From Desulfuromonadales bacterium (lineage in GTDB: Bacteria; Desulfobacterota; Desulfuromonadia; Geobacterales; Pseudopelobacteraceae), in contig DUZS01000025.1 in NCBI GenBank assembly GCA_013349405.1, forward strand, positions 1-54,464: a DNA stretch of 54,464 nucleotides. Direction: 5' to 3'. The notes beneath the pieces were generated by a model. The model did no database searches. It saw only the letters and a program-made list of their open reading frames with translations, and had not been told where the DNA came from. Made by a program: the position numbers and the translations under genes. This document shows positions 44,342-52,556 of the stretch, one piece after another; the first letter of the stretch is position 1; each line of letters opens with the position of its first letter.

Positions 44342-45694
44342 TTATGCTGCTATGGAAACAAGAACCTCTTCCAGTATTACCAGCATCCTGTCGATGAGGT
44401 CATAACCGATATTCAGTGCCGGCTCAATTCGAATCGTCCGGGCATTATTAAATGTTCCGGCTGTCAGCACCTGACGCGAAAACATCCCGGAGGCGAACTG
44501 CCAGCCCAACTCGTCAGAGGTAAAATCCATCCCGATAAGAAGACCCTTGCCGCGCACTTCTGCCAGCACACCGGGGTACTTCGCCTGCAGAGTTACCAGT
44601 TTCTGGAGGATGTATTCACCCTTGGCTTTTGCCTGACCGGCAAGATCTTCTTCAAGAAGCACGGAAATATAGGCAAGCGCGGCCGCACAGGCGATCGGGT
44701 TGCCGCCGGTAGTGGTTGAGTGCATGAAGGGATTCGGCTCCATACATTCCCAGATTTTAGCAGTGGAAAAGAAACCGGAGCAAGGTACGACACCGCCGCC
44801 GAGCGCTTTACCCATGCAGATGATATCAGGTACCACGTCCCAATGGTCAACACCAAACAGAGTGCCGGTACGGCCAAGGCCGGTCTGAACTTCGTCAGCG
44901 ATCAGCAGGATACCGTAGCGATCGCAGATTTCGCGAAGTCTCGGGAAATAATCATCCGGCGGGATGATCGCACCGGCTTCACCCTGGATCGGCTCGACAA
45001 TCATGGCAGCAATGCCGTTACCAACCTGCTTGCAGGAAGCGAGCAGCTGCTCGACCGCATCGGCATTGCCGAACGGTACGTGATAGACGTTGGGGAGCAG
45101 TGGCAAAAGCGGCTCACGATAGGTCGATTTGCCCATAAGAGTCAGCGGCCCGAGCGTCTTGCCATGAAACGCTTTTTCTGTAGAGATGAATCCGGACTTC
45201 CCGGTGTACAGCTTGGCCAGCTTCATGGCGCCATCAACCGCTTCAGTGCCGCTGTTGATAAAGAAGCCGTACTGGAGGTCACCGGGAAGGATGTTTGCCA
45301 TGACTTTACCCAGATGTGCCCTCAGCGGGTCAAGCATTTCCTGGCTGTACTGGGGGCTGCGGTCGAGCTGGGCCTTAACGGCGGCAACAATCTTCGGGTG
45401 CTTGATTCCGGCTGAATAGAGACCGAAGCCGCCGAGCACATCGATAAACTGACGACCCCTCGTGTCGGTCAGTGTTGATCCCTGTCCAGTCCATTCTACG
45501 GAGGCAAAATCGCCAGCTTCGGTCATCGATTTACGGTATTTAAGCCAACCTTTGTTAATGTGATTGGCAAAATTCTCTACGGTTTCCTTCTCAATAATGG
45601 CCTTGTCCTCTGCCGATACCTGGTCTTCCGGTGTCATAAGAAGGTCTATCATTCTCTTTGCTTCCGTACGTGCATACTCAACATTTCTACTCAT
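44342..45694 (-). CDS. patA: Putrescine aminotransferase (PatA/YgjG-like)
   Basis: A 450-residue class III aminotransferase very close in pattern to E. coli YgjG/PatA: YRKSMTEAGDFASVEWTGQGSTLTDTRGRQFIDVLGGFG, SQEMLDPLRAHLGK, FINSGTEAVDGAMKLAK, the HGKTLG loop, VEPIQGEAGAI, LLIADEVQTGLGRTG, PLP lysine in CMGKALGGGVVPCSG, and HSTTTGGNPIACAAALA. It transfers an amino group from putrescine to 2-oxoglutarate, giving 4-aminobutanal and glutamate. RBS AAGGAG. It sits between the AOR-ferredoxin pair and potABCD, implying that imported polyamine is its substrate. Confidence 0.92.
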   Translation of the reverse strand: MSRNVEYARTEAKRMIDLLMTPEDQVSAEDKAIIEKETVENFANHINKGWLKYRKSMTEAGDFASVEWTGQGSTLTDTRGRQFIDVLGGFGLYSAGIKHPKIVAAVKAQLDRSPQYSQEMLDPLRAHLGKVMANILPGDLQYGFFINSGTEAVDGAMKLAKLYTGKSGFISTEKAFHGKTLGPLTLMGKSTYREPLLPLLPNVYHVPFGNADAVEQLLASCKQVGNGIAAMIVEPIQGEAGAIIPPDDYFPRLREICDRYGILLIADEVQTGLGRTGTLFGVDHWDVVPDIICMGKALGGGVVPCSGFFSTAKIWECMEPNPFMHSTTTGGNPIACAAALAYISVLLEEDLAGQAKAKGEYILQKLVTLQAKYPGVLAEVRGKGLLIGMDFTSDELGWQFASGMFSRQVLTAGTFNNARTIRIEPALNIGYDLIDRMLVILEEVLVSIAA

Positions 45695-45770
45695 AACTGA
45701 TATTCTCCTTGGAGTCCCTGTTGGGAATTGATTTCTATGGTGTCTGACTCTTCATAAACCGCTGCTGATT

Positions 45771-46289
45771 TCAGGCGCGGGCTTTTTTCATCATAATTTC
45801 GGCCATTGCGCGCCGTTTGTCGTTTGGTGAACCGCTTATGGTCCGGCATTTCATCTGTGCTGCTCTCAAACGGATCAGTTCAGGATCTCCCGGTTCAAAT
45901 AGCAGGGCATCGGCAGGGCACTCTTTCACGCAAGCCGGATCGCCGCCACATAGATCACATTTAAAGGCGGTACCGTTACCGTCCAACTCAACCATGCCGT
46001 AGGTACAGGCGGAAACACAGGCTCCGCATGATGTGCAGAGGTCCTGGTTGACCAGCACAACCCCGTCAGAGTCGCGGTACAGTGCTGCCGTCGGGCAGGC
46101 TTCCAGGCAGTTGGCCTTGGGGCACTGAAAGCAGATGCTTGGCACTGAATAGCCGCGCAGCGGAAAATTGTTGATCTTGAGTCGCCCTTTATCCGGCTGG
46201 AAGACTCCTTCCTTTATAGCTGCGCAGACCAGGGTGCATCGATTACAGCCGGTACAGTTATCCGGATTGGCAAAAAGTTGTTTTTTCAA
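45771..46289 (-). CDS. Four-cluster ferredoxin-type electron-transfer subunit of AOR
   Basis: A 172-residue protein with four Cys clusters: CTGCNRCTLVC, CFQCPKANCLEACP, CTSCGACVSAC, and CDLCGGDPACVKECP, so about four [4Fe-4S] centres (HycB/AorA type). It overlaps the AOR gene by 4 bases (ATGA), as in AorAB-type AOR pairs. It likely takes electrons from the AOR active site to another carrier. No AorC-like NADH subunit follows. Confidence 0.93.
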   Translation of the reverse strand: MKKQLFANPDNCTGCNRCTLVCAAIKEGVFQPDKGRLKINNFPLRGYSVPSICFQCPKANCLEACPTAALYRDSDGVVLVNQDLCTSCGACVSACTYGMVELDGNGTAFKCDLCGGDPACVKECPADALLFEPGDPELIRLRAAQMKCRTISGSPNDKRRAMAEIMMKKARA

Positions 46290-48067
46290 GACAAGTCCTC
46301 CTTTAATAGTTGATCCAAGCCGAGTTCGATACGTTTTTCTTGAGAAGGGACACCCTGTTCATCCCAGCCGCGTACTCTATAGTAGGAGTCCATCGCCACC
46401 GCCAAATCCTCACGGGAAAACACTCTGCCAGCAGCCGCACCTTCTTCAAGCGGGCGCTCCATGACCTTCTTCGGCAGCGTGTCGTCAGCAGCGGTGAAAC
46501 CTGCCCGCAGGTTAAACAGCCGGCTCAGGTTCCAGATTCGCTCTCCGGCGCGATCAAGTTCAGCGGCCGTTACCTCTTCACCCAGCCCGATCGTAAGCAG
46601 GTCAGCCTCGGTTTCACTGTTCATCGTACCCCAGAAGTCGCAAAAACCCATTGACCATTTGATCCCGTTGGCATTCTGGGCATTGACCACTTCCGTCACC
46701 AATGCATCAATATTAAAAGGATCAGGTGTGAAAATCGGGAAGGCTCGCAGGTGGCAGGCACCGCGTTCACTGGTGGCATAGGCGATGCCCATGCCATAAT
46801 TACCGCGCGGTTCGTAGGCCGGCATTTCCAGTCCCTTGACCTCCATGGAGAGATCTTCAGCGCCGTATTTTGCTGCAAGTTTCTTGGCGCCCATCGCAAG
46901 ATCCCGACCGCGATCCGTCGAAAGGGTGGCTATTTCGTAGATAACCTTGAGGTATTCATCAACCTGACCAAAATGGAGGTTAAAATCATGACGGCCTGTC
47001 TCGGTCATCTCCATCGCCAGACTGATGGTGCTGCCGCAACTCATGGTGTCGAGTCCGAGGTCATCACAGAGGCGGTTGAAACGAATTACCGCCTCCAGAT
47101 CATTGATTTCGCAATTCGAACCGGCGAGGCAGAGCGTTTCATATTCGGGGCCTTCGATCTCGGCAGAGTTTACCCGGGTAAACTTCCCGCAGGCCATCGG
47201 GCAGGCAAAGCAGGCCCGGTCGCCAAGTTTGGCAGCCTGAATCGCTTCTGAGTTCAGTTTCTCTTTGCGGCCGTTGAAACCACGGGTGTAGTTTTTTGTA
47301 GGATGAATTCCCATTTCATTGGTGACTTCAACCAGAATGGGAGTTCCATCGGTTTTGGCCCACAGGTTGTCCTCAGTCATCAAATCATTATTTTTGTAAT
47401 GATTGACACGCTCTAAAAAGCCTCCCATGTCAGCTACCGAGATCGCGCCGGTTCCCCGACAGACGATGCCTTTGAGGTTTTTGCTGCCGAACAGTGCACC
47501 GGTACCGCCACGTCCAAACTGGCGATATGATTCAGAACCTATCATGCTGAAGGTGATCAGATTCTCTGCTGCAGGACCGATGGCAAGACATTTGGCATCA
47601 GGAGAACCGATCTCCGCTTCAAGAAGTTTTTCTGTTTCAAAGATACCCCGTCCTATCAGCAACTCAGCACTTTCAAGAGTCGCACAGCCATCGGCTATTT
47701 TGAGAAACACCGGTGCGGCAGCCCGACCTTTGATGATGATACCATCATAGCCGGCATATTTCAGCTCCGGGCCAAACGCACCACCGATGTTTGATTCAAA
47801 AATAGTACCGGTATGGGGAGATTTGGACACAAGACAGAGCCGTGAGGCAAGTGGCACAAGGGTGCCTCCAAGAGGTCCGGTCATAATAACGATTACGTTT
47901 TCCGATGACAGCGGATCTACTTCCGGTTTCACCGCATCACAGTAGTAACGGAGAGCGAGTCCCCATGCCCCACGATAATCCTTGGTCCAATCGAGCCGCA
48001 GCGGTTCTGTCGAAACGGAAGTAGTTGCAAGATCGACTATCAACATTTTTCCCACATAAAGATTCAT
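46286..48067 (-). CDS. aor: Aldehyde ferredoxin oxidoreductase (tungsten/molybdenum pterin enzyme)
   Basis: 593 residues from ATG 48067 (MNLYVGKMLIVDLATTSVS), with GGAG 7 bases upstream; a second in-frame ATG at 48085 is possible. The AOR family: GALFGSKNLKGI, EGPEYETLCLAGSN, and the [4Fe-4S] ligands CFACPMAC (CxxCxxxC, about residue 283) plus a distal Cys in GFCDFWG (about 473). AORs oxidise aldehydes to acids with ferredoxin as acceptor. As the first gene of a polyamine operon its likely substrate is 4-aminobutanal, which is inference. A sigma-54 promoter lies about 115 bases upstream. Confidence 0.92.
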   Translation of the reverse strand: MNLYVGKMLIVDLATTSVSTEPLRLDWTKDYRGAWGLALRYYCDAVKPEVDPLSSENVIVIMTGPLGGTLVPLASRLCLVSKSPHTGTIFESNIGGAFGPELKYAGYDGIIIKGRAAAPVFLKIADGCATLESAELLIGRGIFETEKLLEAEIGSPDAKCLAIGPAAENLITFSMIGSESYRQFGRGGTGALFGSKNLKGIVCRGTGAISVADMGGFLERVNHYKNNDLMTEDNLWAKTDGTPILVEVTNEMGIHPTKNYTRGFNGRKEKLNSEAIQAAKLGDRACFACPMACGKFTRVNSAEIEGPEYETLCLAGSNCEINDLEAVIRFNRLCDDLGLDTMSCGSTISLAMEMTETGRHDFNLHFGQVDEYLKVIYEIATLSTDRGRDLAMGAKKLAAKYGAEDLSMEVKGLEMPAYEPRGNYGMGIAYATSERGACHLRAFPIFTPDPFNIDALVTEVVNAQNANGIKWSMGFCDFWGTMNSETEADLLTIGLGEEVTAAELDRAGERIWNLSRLFNLRAGFTAADDTLPKKVMERPLEEGAAAGRVFSREDLAVAMDSYYRVRGWDEQGVPSQEKRIELGLDQLLKEDLS

Positions 48068-48182
48068 AGTTCGCTCCAAATGCATCCAGTAATAGTGTCA
48101 ACAGCAATTTGTTCTTATTGAAACTTTGATCTAATATTGCTGCGTTCATCAGACTGCTTTTCTACGCTGACGCAATTGCTTT

Positions 48183-48198
48183 AGCACAGGTCGTGCCA
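48183..48198 (-). promoter_or_regulatory. Sigma-54 promoter of the AOR / polyamine operon
   Basis: Minus strand TGGCACGACCTGTGCT with GG/GC spacing of 12 bases. It lies 116 bases upstream of the AOR start and is followed by AAAG, as at the porin promoter. It requires an activator; a sigma-54 activator gene is in the window at 31881-33650. Confidence 0.88.
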
Positions 48199-48586
48199 GC
48201 AACGAGTGAAACTGATTCGAGCACGCAAAAAAATACCCTGAATAGCGACCCACAATTCAAGGATGTAAACCATGTTCTATTATATATGCATGAAATTAAA
48301 GGTAGTTTTTGTCTCTGTTTGTCTGAATGACAAAAGGATGATTCAGCCCTATTGGAGGGGTGGCATCGGCAACATCATATTTCCTTATAAGTATGGCAGC
48401 CTGTGAGGAGGGCGCTGTCCCAAAAAATGCTGTTCCGCATTTTACTTTTTATCGTGCGGCAGTGGATAGACGAACGGGTGAAACCACCAACCGGTGGCCA
48501 TTTACATTAAAAATACAGACATTCGCTATTTTAATGCATACATGCATCACAGATGCAGTACGGCATTGAAGCCGGATGATAACGGA
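48199..48586. other. Intergenic region upstream of the AOR operon
   Basis: About 390 bases with no credible gene. It contains the candidate activator site at 48279-48290, a near-palindrome ATGCATACATGCAT at 48534-48547, and a hairpin-like ccaccaaccggtgg near 48485-48498. The frame at 48360-48569 on the plus strand shows no RBS or family resemblance and I do not call it. Confidence 0.5.
48279..48290. promoter_or_regulatory. Candidate upstream activator site for the AOR operon
   Basis: ATTATATATGCA, identical to 33708-33719 in front of the sigma-54 activator gene. It lies about 85-100 bases upstream of the -24 element, the normal place for an enhancer. Short and AT-rich, so chance is possible. 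Confidence 0.45.
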
Positions 48587-49561
48587 TTATTGAGGTAGTA
48601 ATATACTCGACCCGGTAGTTGAGCGTGCTTCAAGATCACGATGAGCATGCGCAGCATCTTTAAGATGGTAGCGCTGATTAATATCGATCCTGACGGTGCC
48701 GGACGTAACCATATCAAACAGTTCCTGAGCTGCTGACACAAGCTCGGAGCGTTCCGCAATATAGGTAGCCAGGATTGGACGGGTAATGAACAGCGAGCCA
48801 TGTTGCGCCAGGAGCGCCAGATCTACCGGTGGAACCGAACCTGATGCGTTACCGAAACTCACCAGCAATCCGAGTGGCCGCAGGCATTTCAACGACACTC
48901 CAAACGTATCTTTGCCAACCGAATCGTAGACTACACGCGCCCCCTCACCATTGGTTAACTCCCTCACTCGTGCAACAATATCTTCTGTGTGGTAGTTGAT
49001 GCAGAAGTCAGCACCATTTTGCAGTGCAACCGCACACTTCTCCGCTGAACCTGCTATGCCTATAATCCTGGCCCCGAGCGATTTCAACCATTGGCAGGCG
49101 ATTGTCCCTACGCCTCCGGCAGCGGCATGAAAAACAACCGTGTCCCCTCGCTGAACCCGGTAAGTTCTGCGGATGAGATAATGGACTGTCAAGCCTTTGA
49201 GCATCATCGCCGCAGCTTGTTCAAACGACAATTCATCAGGTAGGATGCAGAGACGGTCGGCAGCTATGTTCCGTATCTCGCAATATGAACCAATACGCCC
49301 GGCATATGCGACACGATCCCCCGGTTTAACCTGAGTTACTCCGTCACCAACCGCTTCGACGATTCCCGCGCCTTCATTTCCCGCAACGGTCGGAAGCGGC
49401 ACCTTGTACAGACCACTCCGTTGATAGATATCAATAAAATTCACTCCTACCGCTTCGTGCCGGATCCGTACCTCACCGGGCCCCGGGTCGGCAACTTCGA
49501 TATTTTCCCAGCGAAGAACCTCAGTATCGCCAAAATCGTGGAACATTATTGCTTTGTGCAC
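48587..49561 (-). CDS. Zinc-independent quinone oxidoreductase (MDR family)
   Basis: A 324-residue protein. The quinone oxidoreductase (QOR) pattern: VRIRHEAVGVNFIDIYQRSGLYKVPLPTVAGNEGAGIVEAVG, the nucleotide motif AAAGGVGTIACQWLKSLGARIIGIAGSAEKC, and GAdfCINYHTEDIVARVRELTNGEGARVVYDSVG. No catalytic zinc ligands are evident. It probably reduces quinones or enals with NADPH. Divergent from the downstream plus-strand hypothetical gene. A link to the AOR operon is not shown. Confidence 0.93.
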   Translation of the reverse strand: MHKAIMFHDFGDTEVLRWENIEVADPGPGEVRIRHEAVGVNFIDIYQRSGLYKVPLPTVAGNEGAGIVEAVGDGVTQVKPGDRVAYAGRIGSYCEIRNIAADRLCILPDELSFEQAAAMMLKGLTVHYLIRRTYRVQRGDTVVFHAAAGGVGTIACQWLKSLGARIIGIAGSAEKCAVALQNGADFCINYHTEDIVARVRELTNGEGARVVYDSVGKDTFGVSLKCLRPLGLLVSFGNASGSVPPVDLALLAQHGSLFITRPILATYIAERSELVSAAQELFDMVTSGTVRIDINQRYHLKDAAHAHRDLEARSTTGSSILLPQ

Positions 49562-49783
49562 AGAACACCTCCAGGTAAATGTAAAAATTCAGTCAGATTA
49601 TGACTCCTCCGGATGCATCAATCCAGCACGCGGGAGAGCCATAGTCGGTAGGATACCTCACATGGTACTAATAGTAAATAATTGCACTGCAAATAATGTG
49701 CTTGAAATATTTTTTTATACGGCTCATTATACGTACAGGTTTTATTACGCAGTTGTTTTTTATTTTGAAAGGGGATGTGTATT

Positions 49784-50281
49784 GTGGCAACGACAGTTGA
49801 TTCCAACATAGCACAGTCGTCTACCCCGCAGCTTTCAACTATGAAGCCGTCTCCGTCTCCTTCTTCGACTTCAATCAGGAAGGAGGATTCTAAATCCAGT
49901 AATCTCAATGCGAGTGCTGGTACAGCTTTGGATAGCAAACCGGTTGCTGCTGATGCAGTAAATATTTCCTTTCAAGCACTACAGTCCAGTTCTGACGTTA
50001 AGAGAATTGAAGCAAAAGCTGAAGCCAAGAAAGATGAGACTAAAAAGGATGAAACTAAAAAGGATGAAGTAAAAAACAAAGCTGTAGGGAACTCAGACAG
50101 TAATGTAATCTCTGATGGAGCAACAGCCAAAGTTCAGTTTGTTTATAATCAGAAAGGTGATTTGATAACAAAGTATCTTGATTCGAGCGGAGAGTTGATT
50201 TATCAGGTGCCTTCTAAGCTTATGCTATTGTCGCAGGAAGCTGAATTAAAATCAAAAGCATTGGTTGATACTAGGGCGTAA
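49784..50281 (+). CDS. Small low-complexity protein with FlaG-like C-terminal pattern
   Basis: About 165 residues. I prefer the GTG start at 49784 (MATTVDSN), because GAAAGGGG lies 9 bases upstream; the ATG at 49775 abuts the RBS. A Ser/Pro/Thr-rich N terminus, an ADAVNISFQAL motif, then three imperfect KKDE(T/V) repeats. The end (KVQFVYNQKGDLITKYLDSSGELIYQVP) resembles the V.F.....I.VKV.D..TGEVIRQIP pattern of FlaG-like proteins. Function unknown. It is convergent with a protein sharing the ADxVxISxQAL motif. Confidence 0.65.
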   Translation: MATTVDSNIAQSSTPQLSTMKPSPSPSSTSIRKEDSKSSNLNASAGTALDSKPVAADAVNISFQALQSSSDVKRIEAKAEAKKDETKKDETKKDEVKNKAVGNSDSNVISDGATAKVQFVYNQKGDLITKYLDSSGELIYQVPSKLMLLSQEAELKSKALVDTRA

Positions 50282-50313
50282 CCATTTAGAAATCAAAAAA
50301 TCGTATGCAAAGC

Positions 50314-50346
50314 AAAAGAGGCTTCCATTTACTGGTTGCCTCTTTT
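50314..50346. terminator. Bidirectional terminator between convergent small genes
   Basis: AAAAGAGGC (50314-50322) pairs with GCCTCTTTT (50338-50346), with A-rich and T-rich sides so that both strands terminate. It sits between the stops of the two convergent genes. Confidence 0.88.
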
Positions 50347-50377
50347 ACTTTTAGAGCTATGTGAGCATCACGCGAGA

Positions 50378-50695
50378 TTACTGATTGGCGCTAACTGAGG
50401 CATAAGCCCTCACTGCACTATTCTGAGTAGATTGATAAGTGTTTTTAGCAGCATCGGACTTGTCATTGGCCAGTTGTAAAATCCTCTGTTCATCTGCCTT
50501 TTTTGCCTCTTCTTTGGCAGCGGCATTCTTATCATCAGCCAACTTCAAGGCTTGAGCAGAAATCGAAACTGTATCCGCTTGTGCCGATTTCACAGACTTT
50601 TTTGCGTCTTGAGCTACCTGCGGAACCGTTTCGGTCTTTACCTGAAAATTAACCTGATTAGCACTAGAAAAACTACCCAACGATTCAACTGCCAT
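50378..50695 (-). CDS. Small Ala/Lys-rich protein with ADTVSISAQAL motif
   Basis: 105 residues from ATG 50695, with GGAGGTGAG 5 bases upstream. It begins MAVESLGSFSSANQVNF, has a Lys/Ala/Gln-rich middle and the ADTVSISAQALKLADDKNAAAKEEAKKADEQ helical stretch. The motif is shared with the convergent gene at 49784-50281 (ADAVNISFQAL). I know it from small Geobacter-type proteins of unknown function. Low complexity, likely partly disordered. Confidence 0.7.
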   Translation of the reverse strand: MAVESLGSFSSANQVNFQVKTETVPQVAQDAKKSVKSAQADTVSISAQALKLADDKNAAAKEEAKKADEQRILQLANDKSDAAKNTYQSTQNSAVRAYASVSANQ

Positions 50696-50859
50696 GAGTC
50701 TCACCTCCCAAAAACAACATACAAATAACTGTTTTTCATTTTCTGCTTATCAAATAAATTTTGCAAGAAAAATTTATCAACTCTATTGGAATGCGAATAA
50801 ATTATAGCAGTAGTTGCTTGCTGCGGTTTTTATTCAATTAATAACTATTCATGGTATAC

Positions 50860-51747
50860 TCATTGCGTTCGTTCGGTCATCCCCATACTCTTCCCGAACG
50901 TATCAATTATCCAACGGGAAATGCTCCTCTTCCCGCCTGGAGACAGCGGCAGGGCGTCTTCAGAAAACCAATGAGCTTCAACTACTTCCACACCGTCAGG
51001 CCTCACTTCTCCTCCAGCATAATCGGCCAGAAATCCGATCATCTGCTGACTCGGAAAAGGCCAGCACTGGCTCCCCAGATAGCGGATATTTGTCACATCT
51101 ATCCCCGCCTCCTCACGCACTTCGCGCTGAACACATTCCTCCAGAGACTCTCCAAAATCAAGAAAACCGGCCACAAGGCTGAAACGGCCGACATTCCATG
51201 CGGCATTGCGGATCAGCAGCAGTTCGGCACCGCGCCGGACCAAAACGATGATGCAGGGGTGAATATGAGGAAAATGTTCGTCACCGCATGATGAGCAGCG
51301 CTTGCCCCAACCGGCCGGGATTCTGACCAGTTTACCGCCACAATGAGAGCAGAAGCGGCTGCGCCGTTCCCAATGGAGAATCTGGGCGGCCCGTCCAGCT
51401 ATTGTAGCCAATGTATTGTCAAGCCGTGTATCAGGCCCCATAAACGGCAGTGCCTCATACCCGGGGGGGAGCGAAGTATCCATGGTAATCCGCACTATCC
51501 GCAGTGGCTTGCCCTGCCAAAGGCCGATTTTGAAAGGCTCTGTTTCAGGAATACTGACTATCGGCAGCAGAACTCCTGAAAGCAGCAGATGTTGCGACTC
51601 AGTCGGCACCACAAGAGAGTTCCCCTGCAAAACGACCCAGAAGCCGGGATTGGTATCCGGCTCATGTTCAGGTGGAAGCGGCGTGAACAGACCTTGGATC
51701 AAAGTTGAATTGAACGGCAATGAATTAGACATAGTGTGCATCCTCAT
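50860..51747 (-). CDS. nudC: NADH pyrophosphatase / NAD-cap Nudix hydrolase (NudC-like)
   Basis: A 295-residue NudC-type protein: Zn ribbon CSHCGG...CSSCGD, Nudix box GFLDFGESLEECVQREVREEAGI, and the downstream SQCWPFPSQQMIGFLADY segment (SQPWPFPxS motif, with Cys for Pro) that marks NADH pyrophosphatases. It hydrolyses NADH and can remove NAD caps from RNA. Start ambiguous between 51747 and ATG 51732. It follows the YkgJ gene by 18 bases. Confidence 0.92.
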   Translation of the reverse strand: MRMHTMSNSLPFNSTLIQGLFTPLPPEHEPDTNPGFWVVLQGNSLVVPTESQHLLLSGVLLPIVSIPETEPFKIGLWQGKPLRIVRITMDTSLPPGYEALPFMGPDTRLDNTLATIAGRAAQILHWERRSRFCSHCGGKLVRIPAGWGKRCSSCGDEHFPHIHPCIIVLVRRGAELLLIRNAAWNVGRFSLVAGFLDFGESLEECVQREVREEAGIDVTNIRYLGSQCWPFPSQQMIGFLADYAGGEVRPDGVEVVEAHWFSEDALPLSPGGKRSISRWIIDTFGKSMGMTERTQ

Positions 51748-51765
51748 GTAGTGACTTTCCTGCGG

Positions 51766-52431
51766 CTATCGGTCAAGATGTTTGATTGCCTCTACAATTA
51801 TATTGCAATCCAGTACAACTGCGGCGGGTATAAACATATCAACCTCATTTCGTATGGTGCCGGTCAAGTGGTGTATAAGCTTCTGGAACAGGAGCAGTTC
51901 CCGTGAGAACAACGCGGTAAACTCAAAGCGCAGTCCAGCAATGCGACGCGGATCTTCTTCGGTAAAGTTCATGGTACACCACTCATCAAACATCTCTTCG
52001 CCGGAGACATCAATCAGCGGGATTCCATTTAGACGGCAGGTCATCGGGCGATACTGGTACACCAGACACCCCCCGGTTTCCGAGAGCAGCAGACAGGGAG
52101 TTTCATCCTCTTCCGGCATGAGCGCATCCCAGTTACGTTCGGGGATACCATTCAAAAGCCATGGTTCGACAAACGCGGGGTTCAAGAGTGACAACGGCTC
52201 AAGGCGCAGCAGTGCGGCCCGGACGAGTCTGCCCTGTAGTGGTTCGGGAAGCTCGTTAAAGCCGCGTTTGAGGTACAATGCATCCAGAAGAGTGATATCA
52301 AAGAGGCCGCGGCAGCATTCTGAGCAGCCATTGCGGCAGGCAATAAGTTCAGAGTGCTGGCTAAGACATCGCTGAAACCAGACATCCACCTCACGTAATA
52401 ACGCGCCGTACCGATCCAGCAGGTCATTCAT
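51766..52431 (-). CDS. YkgJ-family cysteine cluster protein
   Basis: A 221-residue protein. Cys cluster 1 is CRNGCSECCRGLFDITLLDALYL, cluster 2 is CLLLSETGGCLVYQYRPMTCRLNGIPL, the typical YkgJ/CxxCxxCC pattern proposed to bind zinc or an Fe-S centre. Function unknown. Its start overlaps the small ORF upstream by 8 bases. Confidence 0.88.
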   Translation of the reverse strand: MNDLLDRYGALLREVDVWFQRCLSQHSELIACRNGCSECCRGLFDITLLDALYLKRGFNELPEPLQGRLVRAALLRLEPLSLLNPAFVEPWLLNGIPERNWDALMPEEDETPCLLLSETGGCLVYQYRPMTCRLNGIPLIDVSGEEMFDEWCTMNFTEEDPRRIAGLRFEFTALFSRELLLFQKLIHHLTGTIRNEVDMFIPAAVVLDCNIIVEAIKHLDR

Positions 52432-52555
52432 GAGCTATTGGATAACGATCGGCTGAAGCTCCGATTTCACAGTGCATACTTATCTGTCGATCAAGAAGAA
52501 GCTCATTGTCGGCAATAGCGTAAAATTCCTTGTCACTTTCACCCAGAATAGCCAT
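52424..52555 (-). CDS. Small ORF, 43 residues, between MFS and YkgJ genes
   Basis: ATG at 52555 (AGGAGAG 4 bases upstream, next to the MFS stop at 52557) opens a 43-codon frame: MAILGESDKEFYAIADNELL, ending in a His/Glu tail. Its stop overlaps the YkgJ start. RBS and spacing suggest real translation, coupled to neighbours. No family recognised. Confidence 0.5.
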   Translation of the reverse strand: MAILGESDKEFYAIADNELLLDRQISMHCEIGASADRYPIAHE

Positions 52556-52556
52556 G

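Noticed and set aside
48360-48569. Plus-strand ORF of 69 codons in the AOR upstream region
   Set aside because: No RBS, no family pattern, and it covers likely regulatory sequence.
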